From positions 1-64,000 of the forward strand of contig NZ_JANQLX010000005.1 of the NCBI RefSeq assembly GCF_028280385.1: DNA of 64,000 nucleotides, in the 5' to 3' direction. How positions within the stretch are numbered: the first letter of the stretch is position 1; every line of letters starts with the position of its first letter. A model generated the notes under the pieces. The model worked only from the letters and a program-made list of their open reading frames with translations. It was not told where the DNA came from and did no database searches. Source of the stretch: Allomuricauda sp. (lineage in GTDB: Bacteria > Bacteroidota > Bacteroidia > Flavobacteriales > Flavobacteriaceae). Positions 35,354 through 44,294 of this stretch are shown in pieces. A program made the translations under genes and the position numbers.

Positions 35354-36355
35354 TTAGTCACCTTGCTTCTTTTCATAAAAACTGTTCACCACTTTGTTTT
35401 CATGTCCATTTGGGGAATATTCCCTGTAGGTAAATCCGGGATGGACACAGTAGCCCCCGGTTTCCCCTTGTTTGTTCACTGCTATAAAACCAATTTGGAA
35501 ATCCTTGCGACCCTCATTTTTCTTCATGATGCGTTTTACGCCTTCTTCGCAGGCTTCTTGGGGCGATTTTCCCTGACGCATGAGTTCCACGATAAGAAAA
35601 CTTCCCACCGTTCTCACGACTTCCTCACCAACTCCCGTTGCCGTGGCTCCGCCAACTTCGTTGTCCACAAAAAGTCCAGCTCCAATTATTGGGGAATCCC
35701 CGACCCTTCCGGCCATTTTGTAGCCCATTCCGCTAGTGGTGCAAGCACCGGCAATATCCCCGTTTTTGTCAATGGCCAACATACCAATGGTATCGTGGTT
35801 CTCGATATTGATGATGGTTTCGTATTTGGAGGTCTTTTTCCATTCTTCCCATTTTTTGAGCGATTGTTCTGTAAGAAGGTTGGTTTTTTCAAAACCTTGT
35901 TGATAGGCAAAAAGCTCAGCTCCTAGGCCTGCCAACATCACATGCGGCGTTTCTTCCATCACCTTACGCGCCACAGATACTGGATGCGCAATGTTTTCCA
36001 TGCAGAGCACAGCACCACAATTGCTGTCCTTGTCCATGATGCAGGCATCCAAAGTAACCCTTCCTTCACGATCTGGCCTTCCCCCAACACCAACTGTTCT
36101 GTTGTTTACATCGGCTTCCTCCACCTTTACTCCCTCTTCCACAGCATCTAGGGCATTTCCCCCTTGGTCCAATACCTCCCAAGCTTTTGCGGAGGCATTG
36201 CTAAAGTTCCAAGTGCAGATTACAACGGGCTTGATGGTTTCGGTTACCGGGGCGGCTCCAGTTTCTGGATCGGTTTTACAGGAGGCCAGTATGGGGGCAG
36301 ATAATAAACCTGCGGTGGTAAGGCTCGATTTTTTAAGAAACTTGCGTCTTTGCAT
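35354..36355 (-). CDS. N4-(beta-N-acetylglucosaminyl)-L-asparaginase (glycosylasparaginase)
   Basis: The 333-residue Ntn-hydrolase precursor cuts the GlcNAc-Asn bond of glycoproteins after the N-glycan has been trimmed. The autocleavage and nucleophile threonine is in ENHDTIGMLAID near the middle of the chain, so it should be processed to two subunits. The N-terminus has a twin-arginine signal (MQRRKFLKKSS) followed by a lipobox-like LSAPILASC, so export by Tat and lipid anchoring are probable. The ATG at 36355 gives this signal. It is divergent from cutC. It suggests catabolism of host or algal glycoproteins. Confidence 0.9.
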   Translation of the reverse strand: MQRRKFLKKSSLTTAGLLSAPILASCKTDPETGAAPVTETIKPVVICTWNFSNASAKAWEVLDQGGNALDAVEEGVKVEEADVNNRTVGVGGRPDREGRVTLDACIMDKDSNCGAVLCMENIAHPVSVARKVMEETPHVMLAGLGAELFAYQQGFEKTNLLTEQSLKKWEEWKKTSKYETIINIENHDTIGMLAIDKNGDIAGACTTSGMGYKMAGRVGDSPIIGAGLFVDNEVGGATATGVGEEVVRTVGSFLIVELMRQGKSPQEACEEGVKRIMKKNEGRKDFQIGFIAVNKQGETGGYCVHPGFTYREYSPNGHENKVVNSFYEKKQGD

Positions 36356-36395
36356 GTTTTGGTTGTTTATTTTTAATCCCGATAAATATAGGAAT

Positions 36396-37118
36396 ATGCT
36401 AGTAGAAGTTTGTGCCAATTCTTTGCAATCTGCACTGCGTGCCCAACATGCTGGGGCAGATAGAATTGAATTGTGTTCGGAACTCGGTGTAGGTGGGATA
36501 ACCCCATCATTGGGATTGATTGAACTAGTAGTAAAGCACTTGGATATTCCCGTGCATGTGCTGATCCGTCCCAGGGGAGGACATTTTACGTATTCGGATA
36601 CCGAACTTGAGGTTATGAAAAAAGATATTGCGTACTGTAAAAAATTGGGCGTTCATGGGATTGTGAGCGGAATCCTGGGCCCAGATGGGACTTTGGATGT
36701 TGACACTACCGCCGAACTGATTGAAATCTCCAGCCCCATGAAGTTTATATTTCATCGCGCATTTGATTGGGTGTCCCATCCAGCGGAAACATATAGACAG
36801 TTGAATGGGCTAGGGGTGGATGGTGTGTTGACATCCGGACAACAATCTTCAGCGGTAGATGGATTGCCCCTGTTAACAGAACTGCTGGGGATGGATTTGG
36901 GCACAATGGTTATGGCCGGAGGAGGAATCAATGAAGGAAATGCCCAAAAGTTCAAAGAAGCGGGACTAAAAGCGATCCATCTGTCCGGCACCAACTTTGA
37001 AAATGAAGTACACCTTGATGGAAAACTGAGCATGAATTCAGACAAACATTTAAAAGAACATTGGGTTGCCGTAACAAATACTGATAAAGTTCGTCAAGTG
37101 ATACGGAGCGTTAAATAA
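36396..37118 (+). CDS. cutC: CutC family protein
   Basis: The 240-residue protein has the CutC TIM-barrel sequence: MLVEVCANSLQSALRAQHAG at the N-terminus, ELCSELGVGGITPS, VLIRPRGGHFTY, and FHRAFDW near residue 125. The family was linked to copper tolerance, but its biochemical role is unclear. The ATG at 36396 gives the conserved N-terminus. It is 40 bases from the divergent glycosylasparaginase gene. Confidence 0.93.
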   Translation: MLVEVCANSLQSALRAQHAGADRIELCSELGVGGITPSLGLIELVVKHLDIPVHVLIRPRGGHFTYSDTELEVMKKDIAYCKKLGVHGIVSGILGPDGTLDVDTTAELIEISSPMKFIFHRAFDWVSHPAETYRQLNGLGVDGVLTSGQQSSAVDGLPLLTELLGMDLGTMVMAGGGINEGNAQKFKEAGLKAIHLSGTNFENEVHLDGKLSMNSDKHLKEHWVAVTNTDKVRQVIRSVK

Positions 37119-37172
37119 TAGCAAAAAAAAGATGTTCCACACCTATTAGAAATATCTTTACAAAAAATTGGC

Positions 37173-38408
37173 ATGCCTAGGTTTCTGATCGTTCTTTCCA
37201 TTATTTATATCATCCTGGCCATTTACGGTTTCCAAGGATTTAAAACCTTATTCAAAAGTACCTGGGTGCAATTGCTATATGGGGTCTTGTTTTTGGGCGC
37301 ATGGCTCAACTTTATTATAAGGGTGCTCAATTACACCCCAGGAGATGGGGTTCGAGGCCAGATTGCCGTTGCCGGGGGCATATTCTTTTCTTTTTTGATG
37401 CTGGGCCTTGTGCTCGGAATCGTTCTTTTGTTGGAGGATGTGGTTCGACTCTTTGTCTTTGGTTACAACAAAATAGCGGGATTGACGGAGCCCCAGACCA
37501 AATTTTTACCAGCACGAAGAAAATTTATCAGCGGTTTGGCACTCGGCTTGGCATCGCTGCCATTTGGGGCATTGCTCTATGGTATGTATAAGGGGAAGTA
37601 CAACTATAAGGTACTTAGCTATGAAATGGAGTTTGATGATCTTCCGGAAGCATTTGATGGATATAAGATTACCCAAATCTCTGATGTGCACAGTGGTAGC
37701 TTTGACAACCGCAACAAGGTGGCCTATGGCATAGATTTGATCAATAAGCAACAAAGCGATGTAATCCTTTTTACGGGCGATATGGTCAATGATAAAGCCG
37801 TGGAAATGGAACCTTGGGCCGATTTGTTTTCCCAATTGAAAGCCAAGGATGGGAAATTCTCCGTTTTGGGCAATCATGATTATGGCGACTATACCTCATG
37901 GCCATCTGATGAGGCCAAGTCCAAGAACTTGCAAGATTTAAAGGACATGCAAAAAGAAATGGGTTTTGATTTGCTCTTGGATACCCATCGATTTTTGGAA
38001 AAGGACGGACAGCGCATTGCGCTCTTGGGTGTGGAGAACTGGGGCCGGGGCGGCTTCAAAAAAGCAGGTGACCTGGAAAAGGCAAAAGCCGGGGTTTCCA
38101 AGGATGATTTTAAGATTTTGATGAGCCACGACCCATCGCATTGGGAAGATGTTGTCATACACGATGACTATCATTTTCATTTAACCTTGAGTGGCCATAC
38201 CCATGGAATGCAATTTGGGGTGGAGATTCCAGGATGGGTAAAATGGAGTCCGGTAAAATGGCGCTATAAGTATTGGGCGGGGGTGTACGAAGAACTCAAC
38301 CAGTACATCAATGTGAATAGGGGATTTGGATTTATCGGCTATCCCGGAAGGGTGGGAATCTGGCCGGAGATCACAGTGATAACCTTGAAAAGGAAAGGTT
38401 TAACGTGA
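37173..38408 (+). CDS. Membrane-anchored metallophosphoesterase
   Basis: The 411-residue protein has four N-terminal membrane helices (about residues 3-22, 31-52, 65-90, 112-135) and a cytoplasmic or periplasmic calcineurin-like phosphoesterase domain. All five metal motifs are present: ISDVHSG, TGDMVND, LGNHDYGDY, MSHDPSHW and SGHTHGMQFG. This architecture resembles the YaeI/YkoQ-type phosphoesterases, some of which act on lipid A precursors or other membrane lipids; the substrate here is unknown. It is the only gene in its unit before a gap of 89 bases and the thioredoxin-like gene. Confidence 0.88.
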   Translation: MPRFLIVLSIIYIILAIYGFQGFKTLFKSTWVQLLYGVLFLGAWLNFIIRVLNYTPGDGVRGQIAVAGGIFFSFLMLGLVLGIVLLLEDVVRLFVFGYNKIAGLTEPQTKFLPARRKFISGLALGLASLPFGALLYGMYKGKYNYKVLSYEMEFDDLPEAFDGYKITQISDVHSGSFDNRNKVAYGIDLINKQQSDVILFTGDMVNDKAVEMEPWADLFSQLKAKDGKFSVLGNHDYGDYTSWPSDEAKSKNLQDLKDMQKEMGFDLLLDTHRFLEKDGQRIALLGVENWGRGGFKKAGDLEKAKAGVSKDDFKILMSHDPSHWEDVVIHDDYHFHLTLSGHTHGMQFGVEIPGWVKWSPVKWRYKYWAGVYEELNQYINVNRGFGFIGYPGRVGIWPEITVITLKRKGLT

Positions 38409-38468
38409 AATTAACGTTGCCTTTGCCGAGTTATATAGCGGTCCCGTCAAAATTTTAACAAATTTTCT

Positions 38469-38476
38469 TACTTTTG
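38469..38476 (+). promoter_or_regulatory. Possible -7 box for the thioredoxin-like gene
   Basis: TACTTTTG is a full match to TAnnTTTG 21 bases before the ATG. No TTG is found at the right distance upstream, so support is partial. Confidence 0.35.
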
Positions 38477-38497
38477 GTTGGTAAACCCTACTGATAC

Positions 38498-38794
38498 ATG
38501 TCTAAATTCGGTGAACTTATCGATTTAAAAGTACCAGTGCTTCTGGACTTTTATGCGGAATGGAACGAACAATCCACATCTATGCACCCTGTACTTCGCG
38601 ATGTGGCCGCAGCCTTGGGCGACAAGGGAAAAGTAATCAAAATAGATGTTGACAAAAACAAGGAGCTTTCCCAAGCGCTCCGCATTAAAGGCTTGCCAAC
38701 CCTAATGATCTATAAAAAAGGGGAAATGGTCTGGCGGCAGAGCGGTGAGCAAGATGCCAACACCCTAATAGGTATCCTGAACGAATACATTTAA
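38498..38794 (+). CDS. Thioredoxin-fold protein lacking active-site cysteines
   Basis: This 98-residue protein has the thioredoxin pattern LLDFYAEW...GLPTLMIYKKGE, including the cis-proline of the fold (about residue 67). The usual WCGPC is replaced by WNEQST, and there is no cysteine anywhere in the protein. It cannot perform thiol-disulfide exchange and may instead be a binding or chaperone-like protein, as other redox-inactive thioredoxin relatives are. It stands alone between the phosphoesterase and the convergent DUF2723 gene. Confidence 0.87.
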   Translation: MSKFGELIDLKVPVLLDFYAEWNEQSTSMHPVLRDVAAALGDKGKVIKIDVDKNKELSQALRIKGLPTLMIYKKGEMVWRQSGEQDANTLIGILNEYI

Positions 38795-38813
38795 AACCTG
38801 TCCGTTTCTTGAT

Positions 38814-41800
38814 TTATTCTTGGATAAGAGCTGAATCCTGTATGGCTTCAATGGTATCCAATACAATGGAATCTTCCATATCTGGATCAGGGCCAGAAGA
38901 TTCAAAAGTATCCTCACTATCGCCCATAAACTGGGAGAACTTATCGATGTACTCGTTAAAAATCACTGTTTCGGATTCGGCTTTTTCGCGATCTTGATTT
39001 TCAATAAGGATGTCAATGTTTCTGCGATAGGCCTGCATATCGGCAAGGATATCATCAATTTTGTCATACTGTTCGTCCAGAGGGATTCCCGAATAGTATT
39101 CCAACCGCTCTTGGTATACTTTTTTTAGCTTTTCAAACAAGGCGTGGGCTTTCTCGGTTTCCCCAACTTTGTAGTAGCCATCCACAAAAGGTTCTACAAA
39201 AGCGTAAAAACCATATTGTTCCACTGGCATATTGCCTATTGCTATTTCTATGACATCCTTGGCCTTATCAATCTCGTTTTCATCGAGCAAGGTTTCCATA
39301 AGCCTGGCCAGGTTGCTTCTAAAGGAAAGACCTTGGGAGCGGGTTTGTGGGTCATGGTAGATTCTGGTATCCCCAGAATTGCCCCAATCCCATTTTTGTA
39401 CTATATCGTACATCAGGTCGCTGTCTATTCTGCCCATTTCAAAGGAGCTTTCGTTCTCGGTCTTAATGGGAACCAGTTTATAGACCAGGCCATCAAGTTG
39501 TAAATACTCCTTCATCCAGATGTACTCTGCACGGTCAAAACTACCGCCGGAGAAATAGATGGGACGCTTCCAATCGTTGTTGGCCAATAGGTCCAGCATC
39601 AATATCCTGTTTTTGGGCAGGGCACCTTGGGGCAGGTCAATATCTATATGATCCACAATTAGGTCTGCATCTTCCGGTTTTACCAATCCGCTGTCCAGCA
39701 CATTTTGTTTGTTCACGGGAACACGGATTTTGTTGGTGGGGTAGTATATAATGTTCAAAGTCCCTTCGGGAACCTGGCTAATATCGGCACCTTGCTTTTC
39801 TAAAAGATATCGGTATCTGTTCTGGGGCTTATCGCTGCCGATCCAGTTCATGAAATCCTTGATGTCCCATCTGCTATCGGTAATTCCTTGATAGTAAACC
39901 GCATCCCGTGACCCGTATCTATACTTATCATGGGTTAGTTGAGACGGAATGGGGTCACTTTCATAGGCCTTTCTTTTCATTTGGTCAATATACCAATCAG
40001 TGGCAAACAAGCTGGTATTTACAATACGAACATCAGTTCGGTGCCCTTCTATTTCCTGGGCGTACCACAGCGGAAAGGTGTCATTGTCACCAATTGTGAA
40101 CAGAATGGCCCCAGCATCTTCCTGACAAGAATCCAGATAGGCTTTTGCAGTGGAATTTGCCGTATAGCGACCGGAACGGTCATGGTCATCCCAATTTTGA
40201 AAGGCCATCAGGAGGGGTACTGCCAAAAGGCATAAGGTCGTCAATGCAGGAGCGGCTATTTTGGCCGATAACAACTTTCGGAACTCATCAAACAGTCCAT
40301 AGACCCCTAGGCCGATCCAAATACTAAATACATAAAACGAACCTACAAGCGAATAATCCCGTTCCCTGGGCTGAAAAATGTAGGGATTGGTATAAAATTG
40401 TATGGCCAGTCCGGTAAACATAAAAAATACGAACAGGACCCAGAACTGCTTCGGGTTCTTGGAAATTTGGAACACTAAACCGATGATGCCCAGCAGCAAG
40501 GGCAAAAAGAAATAGGTGTTGCGGGCCTTGTTGTTTTTCCAATCGCTGGGAAGGTTGTCCTGACTGCCTAGACGAAGACTGTCTATAAATCCTATGCCAC
40601 TGAGCCAATTTCCATTTTCATCGTACCTGCCCTGAATATCATTTTGTCGACCAACAAAGTTCCACATGAAATAACGCATGTACATATACCCAAACTGGAA
40701 TTCTATGAGGTAACGGATGTTTTGCCCCATTGTAGGGGGTTCCACCTCTATATATTCCCCAAATTCGCGAAGAAACCTGATGTATTGGTCGGTGTCAAGT
40801 TCCCCACGGGCATAGGCGGCCTTAAATTGTGTGACAGCTTCCCTCAGGTCGTTACGGGCAATGTAATCGGATTTTATCCTGAAATCCAATACGCCAAAAT
40901 AACGCATATAGTTTTCTGCATGTTGGTCACTCCATAGCCTGGGCAACCAACCCACATGTTTTTCATTGGGGCCTTGAATGGCTCCTTTGTAATTGTTTAC
41001 AATTACGTATTTACCAGCCTTTTCATCCTTTTCATATTTTGGACGGTCGTCCTGATCTTCACCAGCAGGAGCAAAGGTATCTGAATAGTAGGCTCCGTAA
41101 AATGGACTTTCCACCCCAGGGTACTGCTCACGATTGTAATAGGCAAGCAAGGAACGTGCATCTGAAGGGTCATTCTCGTTTACCACTGTTTTGGCATTGG
41201 CCCTGATGGGAAGCATCAACCAGGATGAAAATCCAAGAATCAGGAACATAAGGCATAGGACCACCAGATTTCCAGTTTGGAAATTGTTCTTTCTTGTATA
41301 TCGCAGCGCGAAATAAAATCCGGCCACAAACAAAAGTCCCATGATGATGGTTCCCGAATTAAAGGGAAGACCAATACTATTGATAAAGAAGACTTCGCTC
41401 CATCCGAACAATTTCAGGACATAGGTCAGGGAGAATTTGTAGACCAACATCAAAATGGCAATAACGGCAACATTGGCGGCTAGAAATCCCCTAAAAGTGG
41501 TTTCTTGATATTTCTTGAAGTAGAATAGCAGGCCAATGGAGGGTATCGCCAAAAAGCCCATAAACTGGATTCCAAAAGTAAGCCCAATTACAAAGCAGAT
41601 AAGCAATAACCATCGGTGCCCTCTGGGCTCGTCCAGATTGTCCACCCATTTTAAACCAAGCCATAGCAATAGGGCCATGATCAAACTGGCCATGGCATAC
41701 ACCTCGGTCTCTACGGCATTGAACCAAAAACTATCCGAAAATGTGAAGGTCAGGGCACCTACCAGTCCACTGCCAAAAACCGCAATGGCCTTGCTATTGG

Positions 41801-42143
41801 ATAGTGGTTTTTTCTTAGAGATCAACTTTCGGGTAAGGTTGGTAATGGTCCAAAAGGTGAACAATACCGCAAAGGCGCTGGATACCACAGAGACTGCGTT
41901 TACCATGAGGGCAACTTTGGTTGCATCGCCAAAGGCAAACATGGCAAAAAAGGCACCGATCATCTGCAATAGGGGTGCTCCGGGAGGGTGGCCCACCTGC
42001 AATTTGGCCGAAGTGGTTATGTACTCGCCGGCATCCCAAAAACTTCCGGTGGGTTCTACGGTAAGGGCATAAACAATAAATGCTATGGTGAAGGAAACCC
42101 ATCCTAGAATGGTGTCCCATTTTTTGAAGTTTTCTGCAAACAT
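38814..42143 (-). CDS. DUF2723 family membrane protein (glycosyltransferase-like)
   Basis: The 1109-residue protein has a large N-terminal membrane part with about 10-13 helices (residues about 1-640) and a soluble C-terminal part. The first 150 residues carry the DUF2723 signature, ending the first loop with EPTGSFWDAGEYITTSAKL and GHPPGAPLLQMIGAFFA. Members, including eukaryotic TMEM260, are O-mannosyltransferase-like enzymes using lipid-linked sugars (CAZy GT117). A role in glycosylating envelope proteins is therefore plausible. The C-terminal half looks helical and may carry TPR-like repeats (ALFEKLKKVYQER). Its substrate is not known. Confidence 0.87.
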   Translation of the reverse strand: MFAENFKKWDTILGWVSFTIAFIVYALTVEPTGSFWDAGEYITTSAKLQVGHPPGAPLLQMIGAFFAMFAFGDATKVALMVNAVSVVSSAFAVLFTFWTITNLTRKLISKKKPLSNSKAIAVFGSGLVGALTFTFSDSFWFNAVETEVYAMASLIMALLLWLGLKWVDNLDEPRGHRWLLLICFVIGLTFGIQFMGFLAIPSIGLLFYFKKYQETTFRGFLAANVAVIAILMLVYKFSLTYVLKLFGWSEVFFINSIGLPFNSGTIIMGLLFVAGFYFALRYTRKNNFQTGNLVVLCLMFLILGFSSWLMLPIRANAKTVVNENDPSDARSLLAYYNREQYPGVESPFYGAYYSDTFAPAGEDQDDRPKYEKDEKAGKYVIVNNYKGAIQGPNEKHVGWLPRLWSDQHAENYMRYFGVLDFRIKSDYIARNDLREAVTQFKAAYARGELDTDQYIRFLREFGEYIEVEPPTMGQNIRYLIEFQFGYMYMRYFMWNFVGRQNDIQGRYDENGNWLSGIGFIDSLRLGSQDNLPSDWKNNKARNTYFFLPLLLGIIGLVFQISKNPKQFWVLFVFFMFTGLAIQFYTNPYIFQPRERDYSLVGSFYVFSIWIGLGVYGLFDEFRKLLSAKIAAPALTTLCLLAVPLLMAFQNWDDHDRSGRYTANSTAKAYLDSCQEDAGAILFTIGDNDTFPLWYAQEIEGHRTDVRIVNTSLFATDWYIDQMKRKAYESDPIPSQLTHDKYRYGSRDAVYYQGITDSRWDIKDFMNWIGSDKPQNRYRYLLEKQGADISQVPEGTLNIIYYPTNKIRVPVNKQNVLDSGLVKPEDADLIVDHIDIDLPQGALPKNRILMLDLLANNDWKRPIYFSGGSFDRAEYIWMKEYLQLDGLVYKLVPIKTENESSFEMGRIDSDLMYDIVQKWDWGNSGDTRIYHDPQTRSQGLSFRSNLARLMETLLDENEIDKAKDVIEIAIGNMPVEQYGFYAFVEPFVDGYYKVGETEKAHALFEKLKKVYQERLEYYSGIPLDEQYDKIDDILADMQAYRRNIDILIENQDREKAESETVIFNEYIDKFSQFMGDSEDTFESSGPDPDMEDSIVLDTIEAIQDSALIQE

Positions 42144-42262
42144 AAAGGTGGTGTTAACCAGTTGGGGCGAATTTAGTAAATATAGTAGAGACGTTCGGAG
42201 AATTTTGGAAAAGCTTTAACACGGGAGCCTCGCGAAAAATCCTTCGGATTCTGTTTAAATTA

Positions 42263-42293
42263 TTTGCCGAAACCAAAGTTTGTTATAAATTTG
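42263..42293 (+). promoter_or_regulatory. tRNA-Gln promoter
   Basis: TTTG (42263-42266), 19 bases, then TAAATTTG (42286-42293) matches the Bacteroidetes promoter exactly. The tRNA begins 19 bases after the -7 box. Confidence 0.72.
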
Positions 42294-42311
42294 CACGCTC
42301 AATTATGGTAC

Positions 42312-42383
42312 TGGCCTATGGTGTAATTGGCAACACTACTGATTTTGGTTCAGTCATTCTAGGTTCGAGTCCTAGTAGGCCAA
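42312..42383 (+). tRNA. tRNA-Gln (anticodon TTG)
   Basis: A complete 72-base cloverleaf: acceptor TGGCCTA (42312-42318) with TAGGCCA (42376-42382), D stem GTGT/ACAC, anticodon stem ACTGA/TCAGT with TTG at 42345-42347, and T arm TAGG-TTCGAGT-CCTA. The discriminator is A and CCA is not encoded. Confidence 0.97.
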
Positions 42384-42392
42384 CAAAATGTG

Positions 42393-42418
42393 AATCCCAG
42401 CTTAGGCTGGGATTTTTC
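42393..42418 (+). terminator. Terminator after tRNA-Gln
   Basis: AATCCCAGC (42393-42401) pairs with GCTGGGATT (42406-42414) around TTAG, followed by TTTCTTT. Confidence 0.88.
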
Positions 42419-42429
42419 TTTGGGCCAGG

Positions 42430-42460
42430 GTTGCATAAGGCATTAAATGTCTTATATTTG
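42430..42460 (+). promoter_or_regulatory. rimP-nusA-infB promoter
   Basis: TTG (42431-42433) and TATATTTG (42453-42460) are 19 bases apart, an exact housekeeping-type match. Transcription should start near 42466, giving a leader of about 80 bases before rimP. Confidence 0.72.
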
Positions 42461-42489
42461 CACCACTGAACGGATATCAAAGTATTCAT

Positions 42490-42515
42490 GAGGGGACTTC
42501 TAGTCCCCTCTTTTA
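42490..42515 (+). terminator. Terminator-like hairpin in the rimP leader
   Basis: GAGGGGACT (42490-42498) pairs perfectly with AGTCCCCTC (42502-42510) around TCT and is followed by TTTTATT. It lies after the probable promoter and 30 bases before the rimP ATG, so it may be an attenuator rather than the end of an upstream transcript. Confidence 0.75.
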
Positions 42516-42544
42516 TTGTGAAACTTTAAATTATTGTTTGGCAA

Positions 42545-43006
42545 ATGTTTAAGGAAAAAGTAGAGTCTTTGTTGAACAAGGCGTTGGAAGATCGCCCGGC
42601 TTTGTTCTTGATTGATTTTACCATTTCGGGAGACAATACGGTTCGCGTTGTGTTGGATGGGGACGAAGGTGTCAATCTTCAGGATTGTATGGATGTGAGC
42701 AGGGCCATAGAGCACAATTTAGACCGTGAAGCCGAGGATTTTTCCTTGGAAGTAACCTCGGCAGGGGCCACTTCACCGCTTCAATTGCGGCGTCAGTATA
42801 AAAAAAATGTAGGAAGAAAATTAATGGTCAGGACCAGCGACAACGAATGGGAAGGTACGCTGACCGAGGCCAATGATGAACATATTACCCTAGAGTGGAA
42901 GGCCAGGGAGCCCAAACCCGTGGGAAAGGGAAAAGTTACGGTTCAGAAAAAGGAGGTAATCGCCTTTTCTGATATCCATCAAGCAAAAGTTGTATTAAAA
43001 TTTTAA
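42545..43006 (+). CDS. rimP: Ribosome maturation factor RimP
   Basis: The 153-residue protein helps assemble the 30S subunit. It has the RimP order: an N-terminal alpha/beta domain with LVVxxV-like strands in LFLIDFTISGDNTVRVVLDGDEGVNLQD (written here in parts: LFLIDFTISGDN, VRVVLDGDEGV), the block CMDVSRAIEHNLD near residue 55, the motif LEVTSAG, and a C-terminal SH3-like barrel. It is first in the conserved rimP-nusA-infB operon and is followed by nusA after 13 bases. Confidence 0.95.
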   Translation: MFKEKVESLLNKALEDRPALFLIDFTISGDNTVRVVLDGDEGVNLQDCMDVSRAIEHNLDREAEDFSLEVTSAGATSPLQLRRQYKKNVGRKLMVRTSDNEWEGTLTEANDEHITLEWKAREPKPVGKGKVTVQKKEVIAFSDIHQAKVVLKF

Positions 43007-43019
43007 TTGTAGTTCAAAA

Positions 43020-44252
43020 ATGGAAAACCTAGCGCTCATCGAATCCTTTTCAGAATTTAAGGACGATAAGTTTATAGATAGGGTAACCCTTATGGCGATT
43101 TTGGAAGATGTGTTCCGAAATGCGCTCAAAAAGAAGTTTGGATCCGACGAGAATTTTGACATTATCATCAACCCCGATAAAGGGGATTTGGAGATTTGGA
43201 GAAACCGTGTGGTTGTGGAAGATGGTGAAGTCGAAGATCCCAATGAGGAAATATCACTAACGGAAGCCCGGAAAATTGAGCCGGATTTTGAGGTGGGAGA
43301 AGATGTTTCGGAAGAGGTGAAACTTATGGACCTGGGAAGAAGGGCCATTTTGGCGTTGCGCCAAAACCTGATCTCCAAGATCCACGAGCACGACAATACC
43401 ACTATATATAAACAGTTCAAGGATTTGGAGGGTGAGATATACACTGCTGAGGTACACCACATCCGTCATAAGGCCATCATTTTGTTGGACGATGAAGGGA
43501 ATGAGATCATCCTTCCGAAGGAAAAGCAGATTCCTTCTGACTTCTTCAGAAAGGGAGATAATGTACGTGGGGTAATTGAAAGTGTGGAGCTAAAAGGCAA
43601 TAAGCCGGCCATTATCATGTCCAGGACTTCCCCGGTATTTTTGGAGCAATTGTTCTTCCAAGAAATACCAGAGGTGTTCGATGGCCTGATCACGATTAAA
43701 AAAGCGGTGCGCATCCCTGGGGAAAAAGCAAAAGTTGCTGTGGATTCCTATGATGATAGAATTGACCCGGTAGGTGCCTGTGTGGGAATGAAGGGATCTA
43801 GGATTCACGGAATTGTTAGGGAATTGGGCAATGAAAACATCGATGTGATCAATTGGACCAACAATTCCCAGTTGATGGTCACCAGGGCGCTTAGTCCGGC
43901 AAGGGTAACTTCCGTAAAATTGAATGATGAAAAGAAAACCGCTCAAGTATACCTAAAACCAGAAGAAGTATCCAAGGCTATTGGTAGAGGTGGGCATAAT
44001 ATTAGGTTGGCAGGCCAACTTACTGGTTATGAAATTGATGTGTTCCGTGAAGGTGTGGAAGAAGATGTGGAGTTGACCGAGTTCTCCGATGAAATCGAAG
44101 GATGGGTCATCGAGGAGTTCAAGAAGATTGGACTGGATACTGCCCGTAGCGTTTTGGAACATGAAGTGGATGATTTGATCAAGCGTACCGATTTGGAAGA
44201 AGAAACAGTTCAGGAAGTGGTGCGAATCCTTAAAGAGGAATTTGAAGATTAA
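43020..44252 (+). CDS. nusA: Transcription termination/antitermination protein NusA
   Basis: The 410-residue protein has the N-terminal RNA-polymerase-binding domain (about 1-130), an S1 domain (about 135-200), two KH domains (MKGSRIHGIVRELGNENIDV near 260, and AIGRGGHNIRLAGQLTGYEI near 325) and a short acidic C-terminus. It lacks the long acidic repeats of E. coli NusA, as in other Bacteroidetes. It controls pausing and termination. The operon's leader hairpin may be its regulatory target, as NusA autoregulation is known elsewhere. Confidence 0.96.
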   Translation: MENLALIESFSEFKDDKFIDRVTLMAILEDVFRNALKKKFGSDENFDIIINPDKGDLEIWRNRVVVEDGEVEDPNEEISLTEARKIEPDFEVGEDVSEEVKLMDLGRRAILALRQNLISKIHEHDNTTIYKQFKDLEGEIYTAEVHHIRHKAIILLDDEGNEIILPKEKQIPSDFFRKGDNVRGVIESVELKGNKPAIIMSRTSPVFLEQLFFQEIPEVFDGLITIKKAVRIPGEKAKVAVDSYDDRIDPVGACVGMKGSRIHGIVRELGNENIDVINWTNNSQLMVTRALSPARVTSVKLNDEKKTAQVYLKPEEVSKAIGRGGHNIRLAGQLTGYEIDVFREGVEEDVELTEFSDEIEGWVIEEFKKIGLDTARSVLEHEVDDLIKRTDLEEETVQEVVRILKEEFED

Positions 44253-44294
44253 ACTTATATTAGCAGCGAATTAAAGGGCTAGGAAAAATTATTT

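Noticed and set aside
35348..35926. Plus-strand reading frame of 192 codons over the glycosylasparaginase gene
   Set aside because: Composition is His/Phe/Gly-rich without motifs, and the opposite strand has an intact enzyme with catalytic Thr.
38498..38794. Active thioredoxin
   Set aside because: The CxxC motif is absent and the protein contains no cysteine.
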